This document shows, piece by piece, positions 51,605-60,211 of a stretch of 64,000 bases of DNA. Numbering within the stretch: the stretch's first letter is position 1; the number at the start of each line of letters is the position of its first letter. This DNA comes from Streptomyces malaysiense (GTDB taxonomy: Bacteria; Actinomycetota; Actinomycetes; Streptomycetales; Streptomycetaceae). The DNA is taken from assembly GCF_000980885.2 (NCBI RefSeq), contig NZ_LBDA02000047.1, forward strand, positions 62,001 to 126,000, given 5' to 3'. Both the position numbers and the translations under genes were made by a program. The notes under the pieces are model-generated. The model searched no databases. It saw only the letters and a program-made list of their open reading frames with translations, and was not told where the DNA came from.

Positions 51605-52840
51605 TCAGGGGCCCTCGGGTGGCCGGGCGGGACCGCCGACCAGCATCGTCGGCGCCCCCGCGACCCGGGTGAGGAACACGGTCGCCGCGTTCGGACCCTG
51701 CGGTTTGACCTTGCGCCGCAGCTCCTCCGGCTCGACCGCGGAGCCGCGCTTCTTCACGGTCAGCGTCCCGACCTCGCGCTCGCGCAGCAGGGCCTTCAGC
51801 CTCTTCAGGTTGAAGGGGAGCCGGTCGGTGATCTCGTAGGGGGTGGCGTACGGGGTCGGGTGCAGTCCGTCGGCGGTGACGTAGGCGATGGTCGCGTCGA
51901 TCAGTCCGCCGCCGACCTCCTCGGCCACCTCGGCGACCAGATGCGCGCGGATCACGGCGCCGTCCGGCTCGTACAGGTACCGCCCCACGGGCCGCACCGC
52001 GGGATCCGGCAGGCCCCGCCCGAGCAGGGTGCGCGGGCCGGGCAGCAGGGTGGCGCGCACCGCGCCCGGCGCCCCGGTCCCGAACCAGAGCACCGCCTCC
52101 TTCACATCGCCGCCGTCCGAGATCCACTCCGCCTCGGCCTCCGGCGGCACCGCCTCGTGCGGGATGCCGGGGGCGATCTTCAGCGCGGCGTGCGGTGCCC
52201 GGCGCGCGGCGTCCACGGCCCAGGACAGTGGCGGCGAGTACGCCTCGGGGTCGAAGATCCGCCCGCCCGTCACCCGGCCACCACCCCTCATCGACGCGCT
52301 TCGCGCGCCCCTTCCTGATTGCCCGCCCCGCCGCGCGGGATCCACGAACACCGCGTCGTACCCGGCGGTGTCCACCTCCGTGACATCGGCCTCCCGGACC
52401 TCCATCAGGCCGGTGAGGCCGAGGGCCTCCGCGTTCGCCCGCGCCACGGCCGCCGTCAGCGGGTCCCGGTCCACGGCGAGCACCCGGATCCCGGCCCGCG
52501 CCAGCGCGATGGCGTCCCCGCCGATCCCGCAGCACAGGTCCGCCACCGAGGCCACCCCGAGATCGGTCAGCCGCCGCGCCCGGTACGCCGCCACGCTCGC
52601 CCGGGTCGACTGCTCGACCCCGTTCGGCGTGAAAAACATCCGCTCCGCGTCCGCAGCCGCGAACTTGGCCGCCGCGCGCTGCCGCAGCCGGGCCTGGCCG
52701 AGCGCGGCCGACACCAGGTCGGCGGGGTGGTCGCGGCGCAGCCGGGTGGCGACGGCGAGTTCATCGGCCGGGGCGGTGCCGCGGACCTCTTCGAGGAGGG
52801 CCCGGCCTTCGGGGGTGAGGAGGGGAGCGAGGTCGTTCAC
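51605..52840 (-). CDS. class I SAM-dependent methyltransferase with THUMP-like C-terminal domain
   Basis: I choose the GTG at 52840, giving 411 residues. The SAM motif I is D-L-C-C-G-I-G-G-D and the motif IV region reads D-P-A-R-R. The C-terminal part resembles the THUMP-like domain found with RNA-modifying enzymes, so the substrate is likely RNA, but this is inference. Convergent with the LCP gene (8 bp). CACAAT lies 6 nt upstream of the start on the minus strand. Confidence 0.8.
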   Translation of the reverse strand: MNDLAPLLTPEGRALLEEVRGTAPADELAVATRLRRDHPADLVSAALGQARLRQRAAAKFAAADAERMFFTPNGVEQSTRASVAAYRARRLTDLGVASVADLCCGIGGDAIALARAGIRVLAVDRDPLTAAVARANAEALGLTGLMEVREADVTEVDTAGYDAVFVDPARRGGQSGRGARSASMRGGGRVTGGRIFDPEAYSPPLSWAVDAARRAPHAALKIAPGIPHEAVPPEAEAEWISDGGDVKEAVLWFGTGAPGAVRATLLPGPRTLLGRGLPDPAVRPVGRYLYEPDGAVIRAHLVAEVAEEVGGGLIDATIAYVTADGLHPTPYATPYEITDRLPFNLKRLKALLREREVGTLTVKKRGSAVEPEELRRKVKPQGPNAATVFLTRVAGAPTMLVGGPARPPEGP

Positions 52841-52931
52841 CGGGTCATTGTGGGCCAGTCGGTGGATGGTGCGCGTCCGGGCGGCGTTGCCGCCGGGGGA
52901 GCGGGGGCGGGGCCTGCGAAGATCCAGCACC

Positions 52932-53870
52932 ATGCGACTAGTAGTACAAAATGACAAAAGTCGGTCACGTCGGCGTGGAGCCGCTCCCGGTCGCCGGAGG
53001 CGCGTGACGGCCCTCGGCTGCGGCGCCGCCGTCCTCGCCTCGACCGCCCTGTTCACCGGCTGCTCCGGTTCCGGACCGCACGCCTCCCGCCCGGCGGCCG
53101 GTCAGGGCGCGACCGGGCACGCGGCCCCGGACCCCCGCGCCGCCGAACACGCCCGCATGGTCGCCGCCGCGAAACGCTGGGGCCTGGACGAGGTCCCGCT
53201 CGCGCCCCCGCCGCCGCCCAAGGTGAAGCCCCACATCACCGCGCGCGCCGGCTTCGAGGTCGACCACCAGGAGGACTGGGGCCTGCCGCCGGTCTTCACC
53301 ACCGTCCCGACCAGGAACAAGGTCGTCTTCCTCACCATCGACGACGGCTCGGAGAAGGACCCCCGGTTCCTCCAGATGATGCGGGACCTGAAGGTCCCCT
53401 ACACCGCCTTCCTCAGCAACTACCTGGTCAAGGACGACTACGGCTACTTCCGCAAGGCGCAGTCCTACGGCAACACCCTCAACAACCACACCCTCACCCA
53501 CCCCTACCTGCCGGGGCTGTCCTACGAGGAGCAGAAGCACGAGATCTGCGGGATGCAGGACATCATGCGGAAGCAGTTCGGCAAGCGCCCGGCCGTCCTG
53601 CGCCCGCCCTACGGCAACTACAACCAGGACACCCTGGTCGCCGCCAAGTCCTGCGGCATCAAGTACGCCCCGATCTGGAACGAGGAGGTGTACGTCGACC
53701 ACTGGGAGTACCGCGAGGACGACCAGCGGCTGCGCCGGGGCGACATCGTCCTCACCCACTTCCGCGGCCGCAGCGACTGGGACGGCACGATGGTCGACGA
53801 CATGCGCCGCTTCCTGAACAAGGTGACGCGCGAGGGGTACGCGGTGGCGCGGCTGGAGGACTACCTGTGA
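52932..53870 (+). CDS. lipoprotein polysaccharide deacetylase
   Basis: The 312-residue product has an Arg-rich start, hydrophobic core and lipobox F-T-G-C. The NodB-type domain keeps its key residues: the Asp pair in L-T-I-D-D-G and the zinc-binding N-H-T-L-T-H-P. It probably deacetylates an amino-sugar polymer of the wall. The in-frame GTG at 53004 has GGAGG only 3 nt upstream and is an alternative start, but it would shorten the signal peptide. Confidence 0.88.
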   Translation: MRLVVQNDKSRSRRRGAAPGRRRRVTALGCGAAVLASTALFTGCSGSGPHASRPAAGQGATGHAAPDPRAAEHARMVAAAKRWGLDEVPLAPPPPPKVKPHITARAGFEVDHQEDWGLPPVFTTVPTRNKVVFLTIDDGSEKDPRFLQMMRDLKVPYTAFLSNYLVKDDYGYFRKAQSYGNTLNNHTLTHPYLPGLSYEEQKHEICGMQDIMRKQFGKRPAVLRPPYGNYNQDTLVAAKSCGIKYAPIWNEEVYVDHWEYREDDQRLRRGDIVLTHFRGRSDWDGTMVDDMRRFLNKVTREGYAVARLEDYL

Positions 53871-53894
53871 GTCGGCCGCGGGGGACGCGGTGAG

Positions 53895-54566
53895 GTGTCC
53901 GGCGGGGCGCCGGTGAGGCGGGCGGCCGGCGGGCCGGCGCCGCGGCGGCGCCCGCGGGGCGCGGCCCTGCCGTCCGTCTCCGCCTGGGTCCTCGCCGCGG
54001 TCCTGCTCCTCACCGGGTGCGCCCAGCCCGTCGTGCCCATCGAACGCCTCGGCCGGAAGGCGGCGGAGGGGGTGCGGCCGCACGGCCGGCCGCTCGCGGC
54101 GCCGCCGTCCGGCCGCGCCCTGCCCCCGGTCGTGGACCACGTCGCCACCCGCGACCGGGTCGTCTTCCTCACCCGGGACGACGCCGACCGCGATCCGCGC
54201 CGCACCGCCACGCCGCGCGAACCCCGCCTCCCGGTGCGCCGGTTCACCACCGGGCTCCGGCCCCTGGCGGGAAGGCCGTACGCCACCCAGCGCGCCGCGC
54301 TCTGCGCCCGCCGCACCCGTCTCCTGCGCCCGCCCCGGGGCGCGTACGACTCCACGACCCTGCGCGCGGCCGCCGACTGCGGCGTCGCCGCCGTCGTGCT
54401 GTGGCGCGCCACCCTGGCACCCGCGGGCCTCACCTACTCCCGGGGCCCGCACCACCTCCGCCGCGGCGACATCGTCCGGCTGGCCCCGGGCGCCCCCGCT
54501 GCCCGCCTCCTGGGCGTCCTCCGAGAACGGAACCTGACGGCGGCCCGGCTGGAGGACTACCTGTAG
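53895..54566 (+). CDS. degenerate tandem copy of the polysaccharide deacetylase
   Basis: The 223-residue product starts with a lipoprotein signal (L-L-L-T-G-C) and follows the upstream gene closely in several blocks: V-V-F-L-T-x-D-D, L-R-P-P-x-G-x-Y, L-R-R-G-D-I-V and the last residues A-R-L-E-D-Y-L. The H-x-x-x-H zinc motif and about 70 residues of the catalytic core are missing. It is probably a decayed or repurposed duplicate, 24 bp after its parent. The frame is intact, so it may still make a protein. Confidence 0.7.
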   Translation: MSGGAPVRRAAGGPAPRRRPRGAALPSVSAWVLAAVLLLTGCAQPVVPIERLGRKAAEGVRPHGRPLAAPPSGRALPPVVDHVATRDRVVFLTRDDADRDPRRTATPREPRLPVRRFTTGLRPLAGRPYATQRAALCARRTRLLRPPRGAYDSTTLRAAADCGVAAVVLWRATLAPAGLTYSRGPHHLRRGDIVRLAPGAPAARLLGVLRERNLTAARLEDYL

Positions 54567-54621
54567 CGCCTGCCTGCGGACGCTCCCGGACCCGCGTTTT
54601 CGGCCGACGCGCCGCACCGCA

Positions 54622-54648
54622 TTGGCACTCCGCTTGACCGAGTGCTAA
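54622..54648. promoter_or_regulatory. CIRCE element 1 (HrcA operator)
   Basis: TTGGCACTC, 9 nt, GAGTGCTAA, matching the CIRCE consensus (TTAGCACTC-N9-GAGTGCTAA) except for one base. It covers the -35 of the groES promoter. Confidence 0.9.
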
Positions 54649-54663
54649 TCCCGGTCATAGTCT
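54634..54663 (+). promoter_or_regulatory. groES-groEL1 promoter
   Basis: TTGACC (54634-54639), 18 nt, TAGTCT (54658-54663). It is flanked by the two CIRCE elements, the first of which overlaps it. The leader to groES would be about 125 nt. Confidence 0.8.
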
Positions 54664-54668
54664 CGGCT

Positions 54669-54695
54669 CTGGCACTCCCCACTGGAGAGTGCCAA
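54669..54695. promoter_or_regulatory. CIRCE element 2 (HrcA operator)
   Basis: CTGGCACTC, 9 nt, GAGTGCCAA. The second inverted repeat lies right at the expected transcription start, so it would also form a stem in the mRNA leader. Confidence 0.85.
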
Positions 54696-54794
54696 CAACG
54701 CGACGGGCAGGTCCGGCACCCGCGACGACGGATCGACCTGGTCGCCACCTCAGACAGTTAACCCCGTGAGATCTCCGAAGGGGGAGGTCGGATC

Positions 54795-55103
54795 GTGACG
54801 ACCGCCAGCTCCAAGGTTGCCATCAAGCCGCTCGAGGACCGCATCGTGGTCCAGCCGCTGGACGCCGAGCAGACCACGGCCTCTGGCCTGGTCATCCCGG
54901 ACACCGCGAAGGAGAAGCCCCAGGAGGGCGCCGTCCTCGCCGTCGGTCCGGGTCGCTTCGAGAACGGCGAGCGCCTGCCGCTCGACGTCAAGGTCGGCGA
55001 CGTTGTCCTGTACAGCAAGTACGGCGGCACCGAGGTGAAGTACAACGGCGAGGAGTTCCTCGTCCTCTCGGCTCGCGACGTGCTCGCGATCATCGAGAAG
55101 TAA
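54795..55103 (+). CDS. groES: co-chaperonin GroES
   Basis: The 102-residue product has I-K-P-L-E-D-R-I-V-V-Q and the mobile-loop region T-A-S-G-L-V-I-P. It caps the GroEL ring. GGGGGAGGTCGGATC precedes the GTG. Repressed by HrcA through CIRCE in known Streptomyces. Confidence 0.98.
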   Translation: MTTASSKVAIKPLEDRIVVQPLDAEQTTASGLVIPDTAKEKPQEGAVLAVGPGRFENGERLPLDVKVGDVVLYSKYGGTEVKYNGEEFLVLSARDVLAIIEK

Positions 55104-55131
55104 TTCACCCCGAGCAAACCTTTGCTTTGAG

Positions 55132-55183
55132 CTGCGCCCCTGGCCCCCGCGACCGATAACGAAGCCGGGCGTCCGGGGCGCAG
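55132..55183 (+). terminator. hairpin with T-rich tail between groES and groEL1
   Basis: CTGCGCCCC (55132-55140) pairs with GGGGCGCAG (55175-55183), closing a 34-nt loop, followed by TTCGTCTTTT. It could reduce groEL1 expression relative to groES or mark the site of mRNA processing described for Streptomyces groEL1. Confidence 0.6.
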
Positions 55184-55225
55184 TTCGTCTTTTACCCACA
55201 AGATTTCGAGAGGGCTCCCGCTGTC

Positions 55226-56848
55226 ATGGCGAAGATCCTGAAGTTCGACGAGGACGCCCGTCGCGCCCTCGAGCGCGGCGTCAACAAGCTGGCCGACACG
55301 GTGAAGGTGACGATCGGCCCCAAGGGTCGCAACGTCGTCATCGACAAGAAGTTCGGTGCCCCCACCATCACCAACGACGGTGTCACGATCGCCCGCGAGG
55401 TCGAGATCGAGGACCCGTACGAGAACCTCGGCGCGCAGCTGGTGAAGGAGGTGGCGACCAAGACCAACGACATCGCGGGTGACGGCACCACCACCGCCAC
55501 CGTGCTCGCCCAGGCGCTGGTGCGCGAGGGCCTGAAGAACGTCGCCGCCGGCGCCTCCCCGGCCGCCCTGAAGAAGGGCATCGACGCCGCCGTCAAGGCC
55601 GTCTCCGAGGACCTGCTCGCCACGGCCCGCCCGATCGACGAGAAGTCCGACATCGCCGCCGTCGCCGCGCTGTCCGCCCAGGACCAGCAGGTCGGCGAGC
55701 TGATCGCCGAGGCCATGGACAAGGTCGGCAAGGACGGTGTCATCACCGTCGAGGAGTCCAACACCTTCGGTCTGGAGCTGGACTTCACCGAGGGCATGGC
55801 CTTCGACAAGGGCTACCTGTCCCCGTACTTCGTGACCGACCAGGAGCGTATGGAGGCCGTCCTCGACGACCCGTACATCCTGATCCACCAGGGCAAGATC
55901 TCCGCCATCGCGGACCTGCTGCCGCTCCTGGAGAAGGTCATCCAGTCCGGCTCCAAGCCGCTGCTGATCATCGCCGAGGACGTCGACGGCGAGGCCCTGT
56001 CGACCCTGGTCGTCAACAAGATCCGCGGCACCTTCAACGCCGTCGCGGTGAAGGCCCCCGGCTTCGGCGACCGCCGCAAGGCGATGCTCCAGGACATGGC
56101 CGTCCTCACCGGCGCCACCGTCATCTCCGAAGAGGTCGGCCTCAAGGTCGACCAGGTCGGCCTCGACGTCCTCGGCTCCGCCCGCCGCGTCACCGTCACC
56201 AAGGACGACACCACGATCGTCGAGGGTGCGGGCAAGTCGGAGGACCTGAACGGCCGCGTCGCGCAGATCAAGGCCGAGATCGAGAACACCGACTCCGACT
56301 GGGACCGCGAGAAGCTCCAGGAGCGCCTCGCGAAGCTGGCCGGCGGCGTGTGCGTGATCAAGGTCGGCGCCGCCACCGAGGTGGAGCTGAAGGAGAAGAA
56401 GCACCGTCTGGAGGACGCCATCTCCGCGACCCGCGCCGCGGTCGAGGAGGGCATCGTCTCCGGTGGTGGCTCCGCTCTGGTGCACGCCTCCAAGGTCCTC
56501 GAGGGCAACCTCGACAAGACCGGTGACGAGGCCACCGGTGTCGCCGTGGTCCGCAACGCGGTCGTCGAGCCGCTGCGCTGGATCGGCGAGAACGCCGGCC
56601 AGGAGGGCTACGTCATCGTCTCCAAGGTCAAGGACCTGGAGAAGGGTCAGGGCTACAACGCCGCCACCGGCGAGTACGGCGACCTGGTCAAGGCCGGCGT
56701 CATCGACCCGGTCAAGGTGACCCGCTCCGCCCTGGAGAACGCCGCCTCCATCGCCTCCCTGCTGCTCACGACCGAGACCCTGGTCGTCGAGAAGAAGGAA
56801 GAGGAGCCGGAGGCCGCCGCGGGCCACGGCCACGGCCACGCCCACTGA
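55226..56848 (+). CDS. groEL1: chaperonin GroEL1 with His-rich C-terminus
   Basis: The 540-residue product has D-G-T-T-T-A-T-V and A-A-V-E-E-G-I-V-S-G-G-G, the ATP-binding and family signatures. The tail ends G-H-G-H-G-H-A-H instead of the usual Gly-Gly-Met repeats, which marks the GroEL1 type of actinobacteria that sits beside groES. GroEL2 is usually encoded elsewhere. Confidence 0.98.
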   Translation: MAKILKFDEDARRALERGVNKLADTVKVTIGPKGRNVVIDKKFGAPTITNDGVTIAREVEIEDPYENLGAQLVKEVATKTNDIAGDGTTTATVLAQALVREGLKNVAAGASPAALKKGIDAAVKAVSEDLLATARPIDEKSDIAAVAALSAQDQQVGELIAEAMDKVGKDGVITVEESNTFGLELDFTEGMAFDKGYLSPYFVTDQERMEAVLDDPYILIHQGKISAIADLLPLLEKVIQSGSKPLLIIAEDVDGEALSTLVVNKIRGTFNAVAVKAPGFGDRRKAMLQDMAVLTGATVISEEVGLKVDQVGLDVLGSARRVTVTKDDTTIVEGAGKSEDLNGRVAQIKAEIENTDSDWDREKLQERLAKLAGGVCVIKVGAATEVELKEKKHRLEDAISATRAAVEEGIVSGGGSALVHASKVLEGNLDKTGDEATGVAVVRNAVVEPLRWIGENAGQEGYVIVSKVKDLEKGQGYNAATGEYGDLVKAGVIDPVKVTRSALENAASIASLLLTTETLVVEKKEEEPEAAAGHGHGHAH

Positions 56849-56867
56849 GCCCCACCGCTCGCGCCTG

Positions 56868-56899
56868 AGGCCCGGTACCCCTCGCGGGGTGCCGGGCCT
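56868..56899 (+). terminator. terminator after groEL1
   Basis: A 14-bp stem (56868-56881 with 56886-56899, one G-U) with a TCGC loop, 20 bp after the stop. From here to 57200 I see no gene or clear signal; the open frames there look like GC-rich shadows. Confidence 0.75.
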
Positions 56900-57200
56900 T
56901 CGCGTCGCCGTGTGCCGTCAGGCGCGCTCGGCGTCGGTCCGCCGCTCGGTCCGGTCCGTCGCGGGAGAACGCCGCACGCGGTGCCCGGCAGGGGCTTCGT
57001 CCGGGCCGGCCATGTCCCGCGGCTCCACCGGGCGATGGCCGTGCACGCACGCCCTCGGCCGGCGGATCGCCGAGCGAGGGGAGAGCCGCCGGGGGCCGTG
57101 AGGACGGCCGGCCGGGCAGGGTCCGCGTCGCCGACCGCCGACCGCCGCCTGAGTGCCCCGGTCGTGCGGGAGCCGGTTCGCCGACTGCGGCCCCGTGCGC

Positions 57201-57974
57201 CTACTGCGGGCCGAACTTGCGCCCGGTGCGGGAGGTGACCCCGCCGAGGAGCCCGCGCGGGGTGACCTTCACCAGGCCCATCAGCGCCTTGTAACGGGGG
57301 TCCGGGACCGACAGCGACTTGCCGCGCGCCAGATCGGCGAGGGCCGCGGCGACCAGCTTGTCGGCGTCCAGCCACATCCAGCCGGGGATGTTGTCCGTGC
57401 CCATCCCGGCCCGCTGGTGGAACTCGGTGCGCACGAACCCGGGGCACAGCGCCATCAGCCGCACCCCGGTGCCGGCCAGGTCCCGCGCCGCACCCTGGGT
57501 GAACTGCACGACCCACGCCTTGGACGCGCCGTAGGTGCCCCGGGGCACGAAGGCCGCCACCGAGGCGACATTGACCACCCCGCCCCGGCCGCGCTCGCGC
57601 ATCGCCTCGGCCGCCGCCGAGGTCAGCCGCAGCACCGCCTCGCAGTGCACCTTGAGCATCGTCAGCTCGTCCGCCATGGAGACTTCCAGATAGCGGCCCT
57701 TGTTGCCGAAACCGGCGTTGTTGATCAGGAGATCGACCGGGTTCTTGCGGTCGCCCAGCCGGTCGGCGACGGTCTCGATGCCCTTGTCCTCGGAGAGGTC
57801 GGCGGGCAGCACCTCCGCCTCGATGCCGTGCCGGTCGTGCAGCTCGGTCGCCTGTTCGCGCAGCCGCTTGGCGTCCCGAGCCACCAGGACGAGGTCATGC
57901 CCGTCAGCCGCCAGCCGCCGTGCGAAGGCGGCGCCGATCCCCGCGGTCGATCCCGTAATCAGAGCCGTTGTCAT
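57201..57974 (-). CDS. short-chain dehydrogenase/reductase (YqjQ/DltE-like)
   Basis: The 257-residue product has T-G-S-T-A-G-I-G at the nucleotide site, N-N-A-G-F-G and the catalytic Y-G-A-S-K. N-N-A-G-F-G and the C-P-G-F-V-R-T-E-F pattern are common in the group annotated as acyl or sterol-type SDRs; the substrate is unknown. TAACCT lies 6 nt before the ATG on the minus strand. Confidence 0.85.
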   Translation of the reverse strand: MTTALITGSTAGIGAAFARRLAADGHDLVLVARDAKRLREQATELHDRHGIEAEVLPADLSEDKGIETVADRLGDRKNPVDLLINNAGFGNKGRYLEVSMADELTMLKVHCEAVLRLTSAAAEAMRERGRGGVVNVASVAAFVPRGTYGASKAWVVQFTQGAARDLAGTGVRLMALCPGFVRTEFHQRAGMGTDNIPGWMWLDADKLVAAALADLARGKSLSVPDPRYKALMGLVKVTPRGLLGGVTSRTGRKFGPQ

Positions 57975-58037
57975 GACCCAAGGTTAGTGATCGCGGGCGA
58001 TCCGGACCTTCGGTGTCCGCCATGCGGTGACGGGCCC

Positions 58038-58706
58038 TCAGCGGGCCTGTCCGGCGACGTACTCGCGGGCCGCCGCCAGCGCCTGCGGGTGCAGGTCGCC
58101 GGCTGCGGCGAGCAGTCGGGGCAGCAGCTCCCGCTCGGTGGTCGTCGCGCGGAACTCCATCGCCGCCGTCACCCCGTGGCCGGGCCGGTGCAGGATCTCG
58201 ACGCGGTCGCCCGCGCGTATCTCGCCCGGCTCGATCACCCGGAGGTAGGCACCCGTCGCCGCCTTCCGGGTGAACCTCCGGACCCAGCCCGGTTCGCCCA
58301 GGTGGCCCTGGAAGGTGCGGCACGGGACACGGCCCGAGGTCACCTGGAGCACCACCGTCCGACCGATGCGCCAGCGCTCGCCGATCAGTGCCCCGGAGAC
58401 GTCGAGCCCGTCGGTCGTGATGTTCTCCCCGAAGCAGCCGTTGGCCAGGGTGCGGCCCAGCTCGCGCTCCCAGTCGTCCAGGTCCTCGCGGGCGAACGCG
58501 TACACCGCCTGGTCGTCGCCGCCGTGGTGCTTCAGGTCGCACACCGCGTCCCCGGCCAGTCCGCTGCCGGCGGTCCCCTTCGGGCCCGGCGCGGACACCA
58601 TGACAGGACCCTCGACCGGCCTCTTGTCGATGCCCGTCAGGCCGTCCGGACGGCTCGTGTACGGCACCCGGCGGGCCTGTCCGACGTTGACCGAGAGAAG
58701 CTTCAT
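58038..58706 (-). CDS. MOSC-domain protein
   Basis: The 222-residue product resembles the YiiM group: it keeps the likely sulfur-carrying Cys in G-R-V-P-C-R-T-F-Q and the D-D-Q-A-V-Y-A-F stretch. MOSC proteins act on molybdenum-cofactor sulfur or N-hydroxylated compounds. TACGGT lies 6 nt before the ATG. It is divergent from the LysR gene, 80 bp apart. Confidence 0.88.
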   Translation of the reverse strand: MKLLSVNVGQARRVPYTSRPDGLTGIDKRPVEGPVMVSAPGPKGTAGSGLAGDAVCDLKHHGGDDQAVYAFAREDLDDWERELGRTLANGCFGENITTDGLDVSGALIGERWRIGRTVVLQVTSGRVPCRTFQGHLGEPGWVRRFTRKAATGAYLRVIEPGEIRAGDRVEILHRPGHGVTAAMEFRATTTERELLPRLLAAAGDLHPQALAAAREYVAGQAR

Positions 58707-58786
58707 GCCCGCACCGTACGGGATCGTTACTCAAAGCGTCGAGCGGATTTCGGGCACCGACCCCAAGACGGCCTTATGCTTACGGG

Positions 58787-59689
58787 GTGATCGAGGCCCG
58801 TCATCTCCGTGTCCTGCGCGCCGTCGCCGCCACCGGCTCCTTCTCGGCCGCCGGGCGTGAACTGGGCTGCACCCAGCCCGCCGTGAGCCAGCAGATGAAG
58901 GCCCTGGAGACCTCCGTCGGCACCCCGCTGCTGATCCGCGCGGGCCGCGAGATGCGGCTGACCCAGGCCGGGGAGGCCCTGGTCAGGCACGCCTCCGGCA
59001 TCCTCGCCGGGCTCACCGCCGCCGAGGAGGAGGTCGCCGCCATCGCGGGCCTGCGGGCCGGCCGGGTCCGCCTGGTCTCCTTCCCGAGCGGCAGCTCCAC
59101 CCTGGTCCCCACCGCCCTGGCCGCCCTGCGGGCCGCCCACCCCGGCACCCGGGTCTCCCTGGAGGAGGCCGAACCCCCGCGCTCCGCCGAGCTGCTGCGC
59201 GAGGGCGACTGCGATCTCGCCCTGGCCTTCCGCTACGAGGGTGCGGCGGTCACCGAGGACTGGGACGACCTGGTCGTACGCCCCCTGCTGACCGACCGCC
59301 TGGTGGCTCTGGTGCCCGAGCGGCACCGGCTCGCGCGCGCCGAGACCGTCGCCATCGGGGAACTGGCCGAGGAGCCCTGGATCGCGGGCTGCCCGCGTTG
59401 CCGGGGCCAGCTGGTGGAGGTCTGCCAGGGTGCCGGGTTCGCGCCGCGCATCGACTTCGCCACCGACGACTACCCGGCGGTCGCCGGCCTGGTGGGCGCG
59501 GGTCTGGGCGTGGCCGTGCTGCCGCAGCTCGCCGTGGAGTCGGTACGCCCGCGAGGGGTGCGCACGGTGCGCCTGGAGCCGGCGGTGCGGCGGGAGATCG
59601 TCGCGCTCACCCTGCCCGATCTGGCACAGGTGCCGGCGGTGGCGGCGACGCTGGAGCAGCTGGCGCGGGCGGCCGGGCGCGCGGTGTGA
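58787..59689 (+). CDS. LysR-family transcriptional regulator
   Basis: The 300-residue product has the N-terminal winged helix (F-S-A-A-G-R-E-L-G-C-T-Q-P-A-V-S-Q-Q) and a substrate-binding domain. By position it may regulate the divergent MOSC gene or itself. TATGCT ends 6 nt before the GTG; no ribosome binding site is visible. Confidence 0.9.
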   Translation: MIEARHLRVLRAVAATGSFSAAGRELGCTQPAVSQQMKALETSVGTPLLIRAGREMRLTQAGEALVRHASGILAGLTAAEEEVAAIAGLRAGRVRLVSFPSGSSTLVPTALAALRAAHPGTRVSLEEAEPPRSAELLREGDCDLALAFRYEGAAVTEDWDDLVVRPLLTDRLVALVPERHRLARAETVAIGELAEEPWIAGCPRCRGQLVEVCQGAGFAPRIDFATDDYPAVAGLVGAGLGVAVLPQLAVESVRPRGVRTVRLEPAVRREIVALTLPDLAQVPAVAATLEQLARAAGRAV

Positions 59690-59833
59690 CACCGCGTCGC
59701 GCCGGAACCCGGCGACGGGCTTCGGGCGGCGCCGGGGCGTGAGGCCGCACGGGGGCGCGGGCACGCGCGGGGTGTGCCCGGAGCGGTGAGGGTGTCGGCG
59801 CGCCCGGCGGTCCTTCAGTGCAGAAACGTTCCT

Positions 59834-60163
59834 TCAGTGACTCTGGGCGGTGTCGCCGCCGGTGGTCGAGGCCGCCACCAGGCGGTTGCGTGCCCGCCCC
59901 ATCAGCTCCTCGCGCTCGTCCTCGGTCAGGCCGCCCCAGACGCCGTACGGCTCGCGCACGGCGAGCGCGTGCGCCGCGCACTCCGCACGGACCGGGCACC
60001 TCATGCAGACCTCCTTGGCCGAGTTCTCGCGAGCGCTCCGAGCCGCCCCGCGCTCACCCTCCGGGTGGAAGAAGAGCGAGCTGTCCACCCCGCGGCAGGC
60101 AGCCAGCAGCTGCCAGTCCCACAGGTCCGCGTTCGGTCCTGGAAGGCGGGAGAAATCTGCCAT
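59834..60163 (-). CDS. whiD: WhiB-like iron-sulfur protein WhiD
   Basis: The ATG at 60163 gives 109 residues. Four cysteines (C23, C53, C56, C62) bind the [4Fe-4S] cluster, and G-V-W-G-G is the beta-turn motif before the basic DNA-binding end. In S. coelicolor WhiD is needed for late spore maturation and binds the sigma HrdB region 4. The neighbouring bldM supports the name. Confidence 0.93.
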   Translation of the reverse strand: MADFSRLPGPNADLWDWQLLAACRGVDSSLFFHPEGERGAARSARENSAKEVCMRCPVRAECAAHALAVREPYGVWGGLTEDEREELMGRARNRLVAASTTGGDTAQSH

Positions 60164-60211
60164 TACGTGACCCCTTGTAGCCGTTCTGGGCGGATACGGT
60201 GCCAACGACCG

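Noticed and set aside
56900..57200. Several 60-110 codon frames after the groEL1 terminator
   Set aside because: Arg/Pro/Ala-rich, no ribosome binding site, no similarity to anything I recognise; treated as non-coding.
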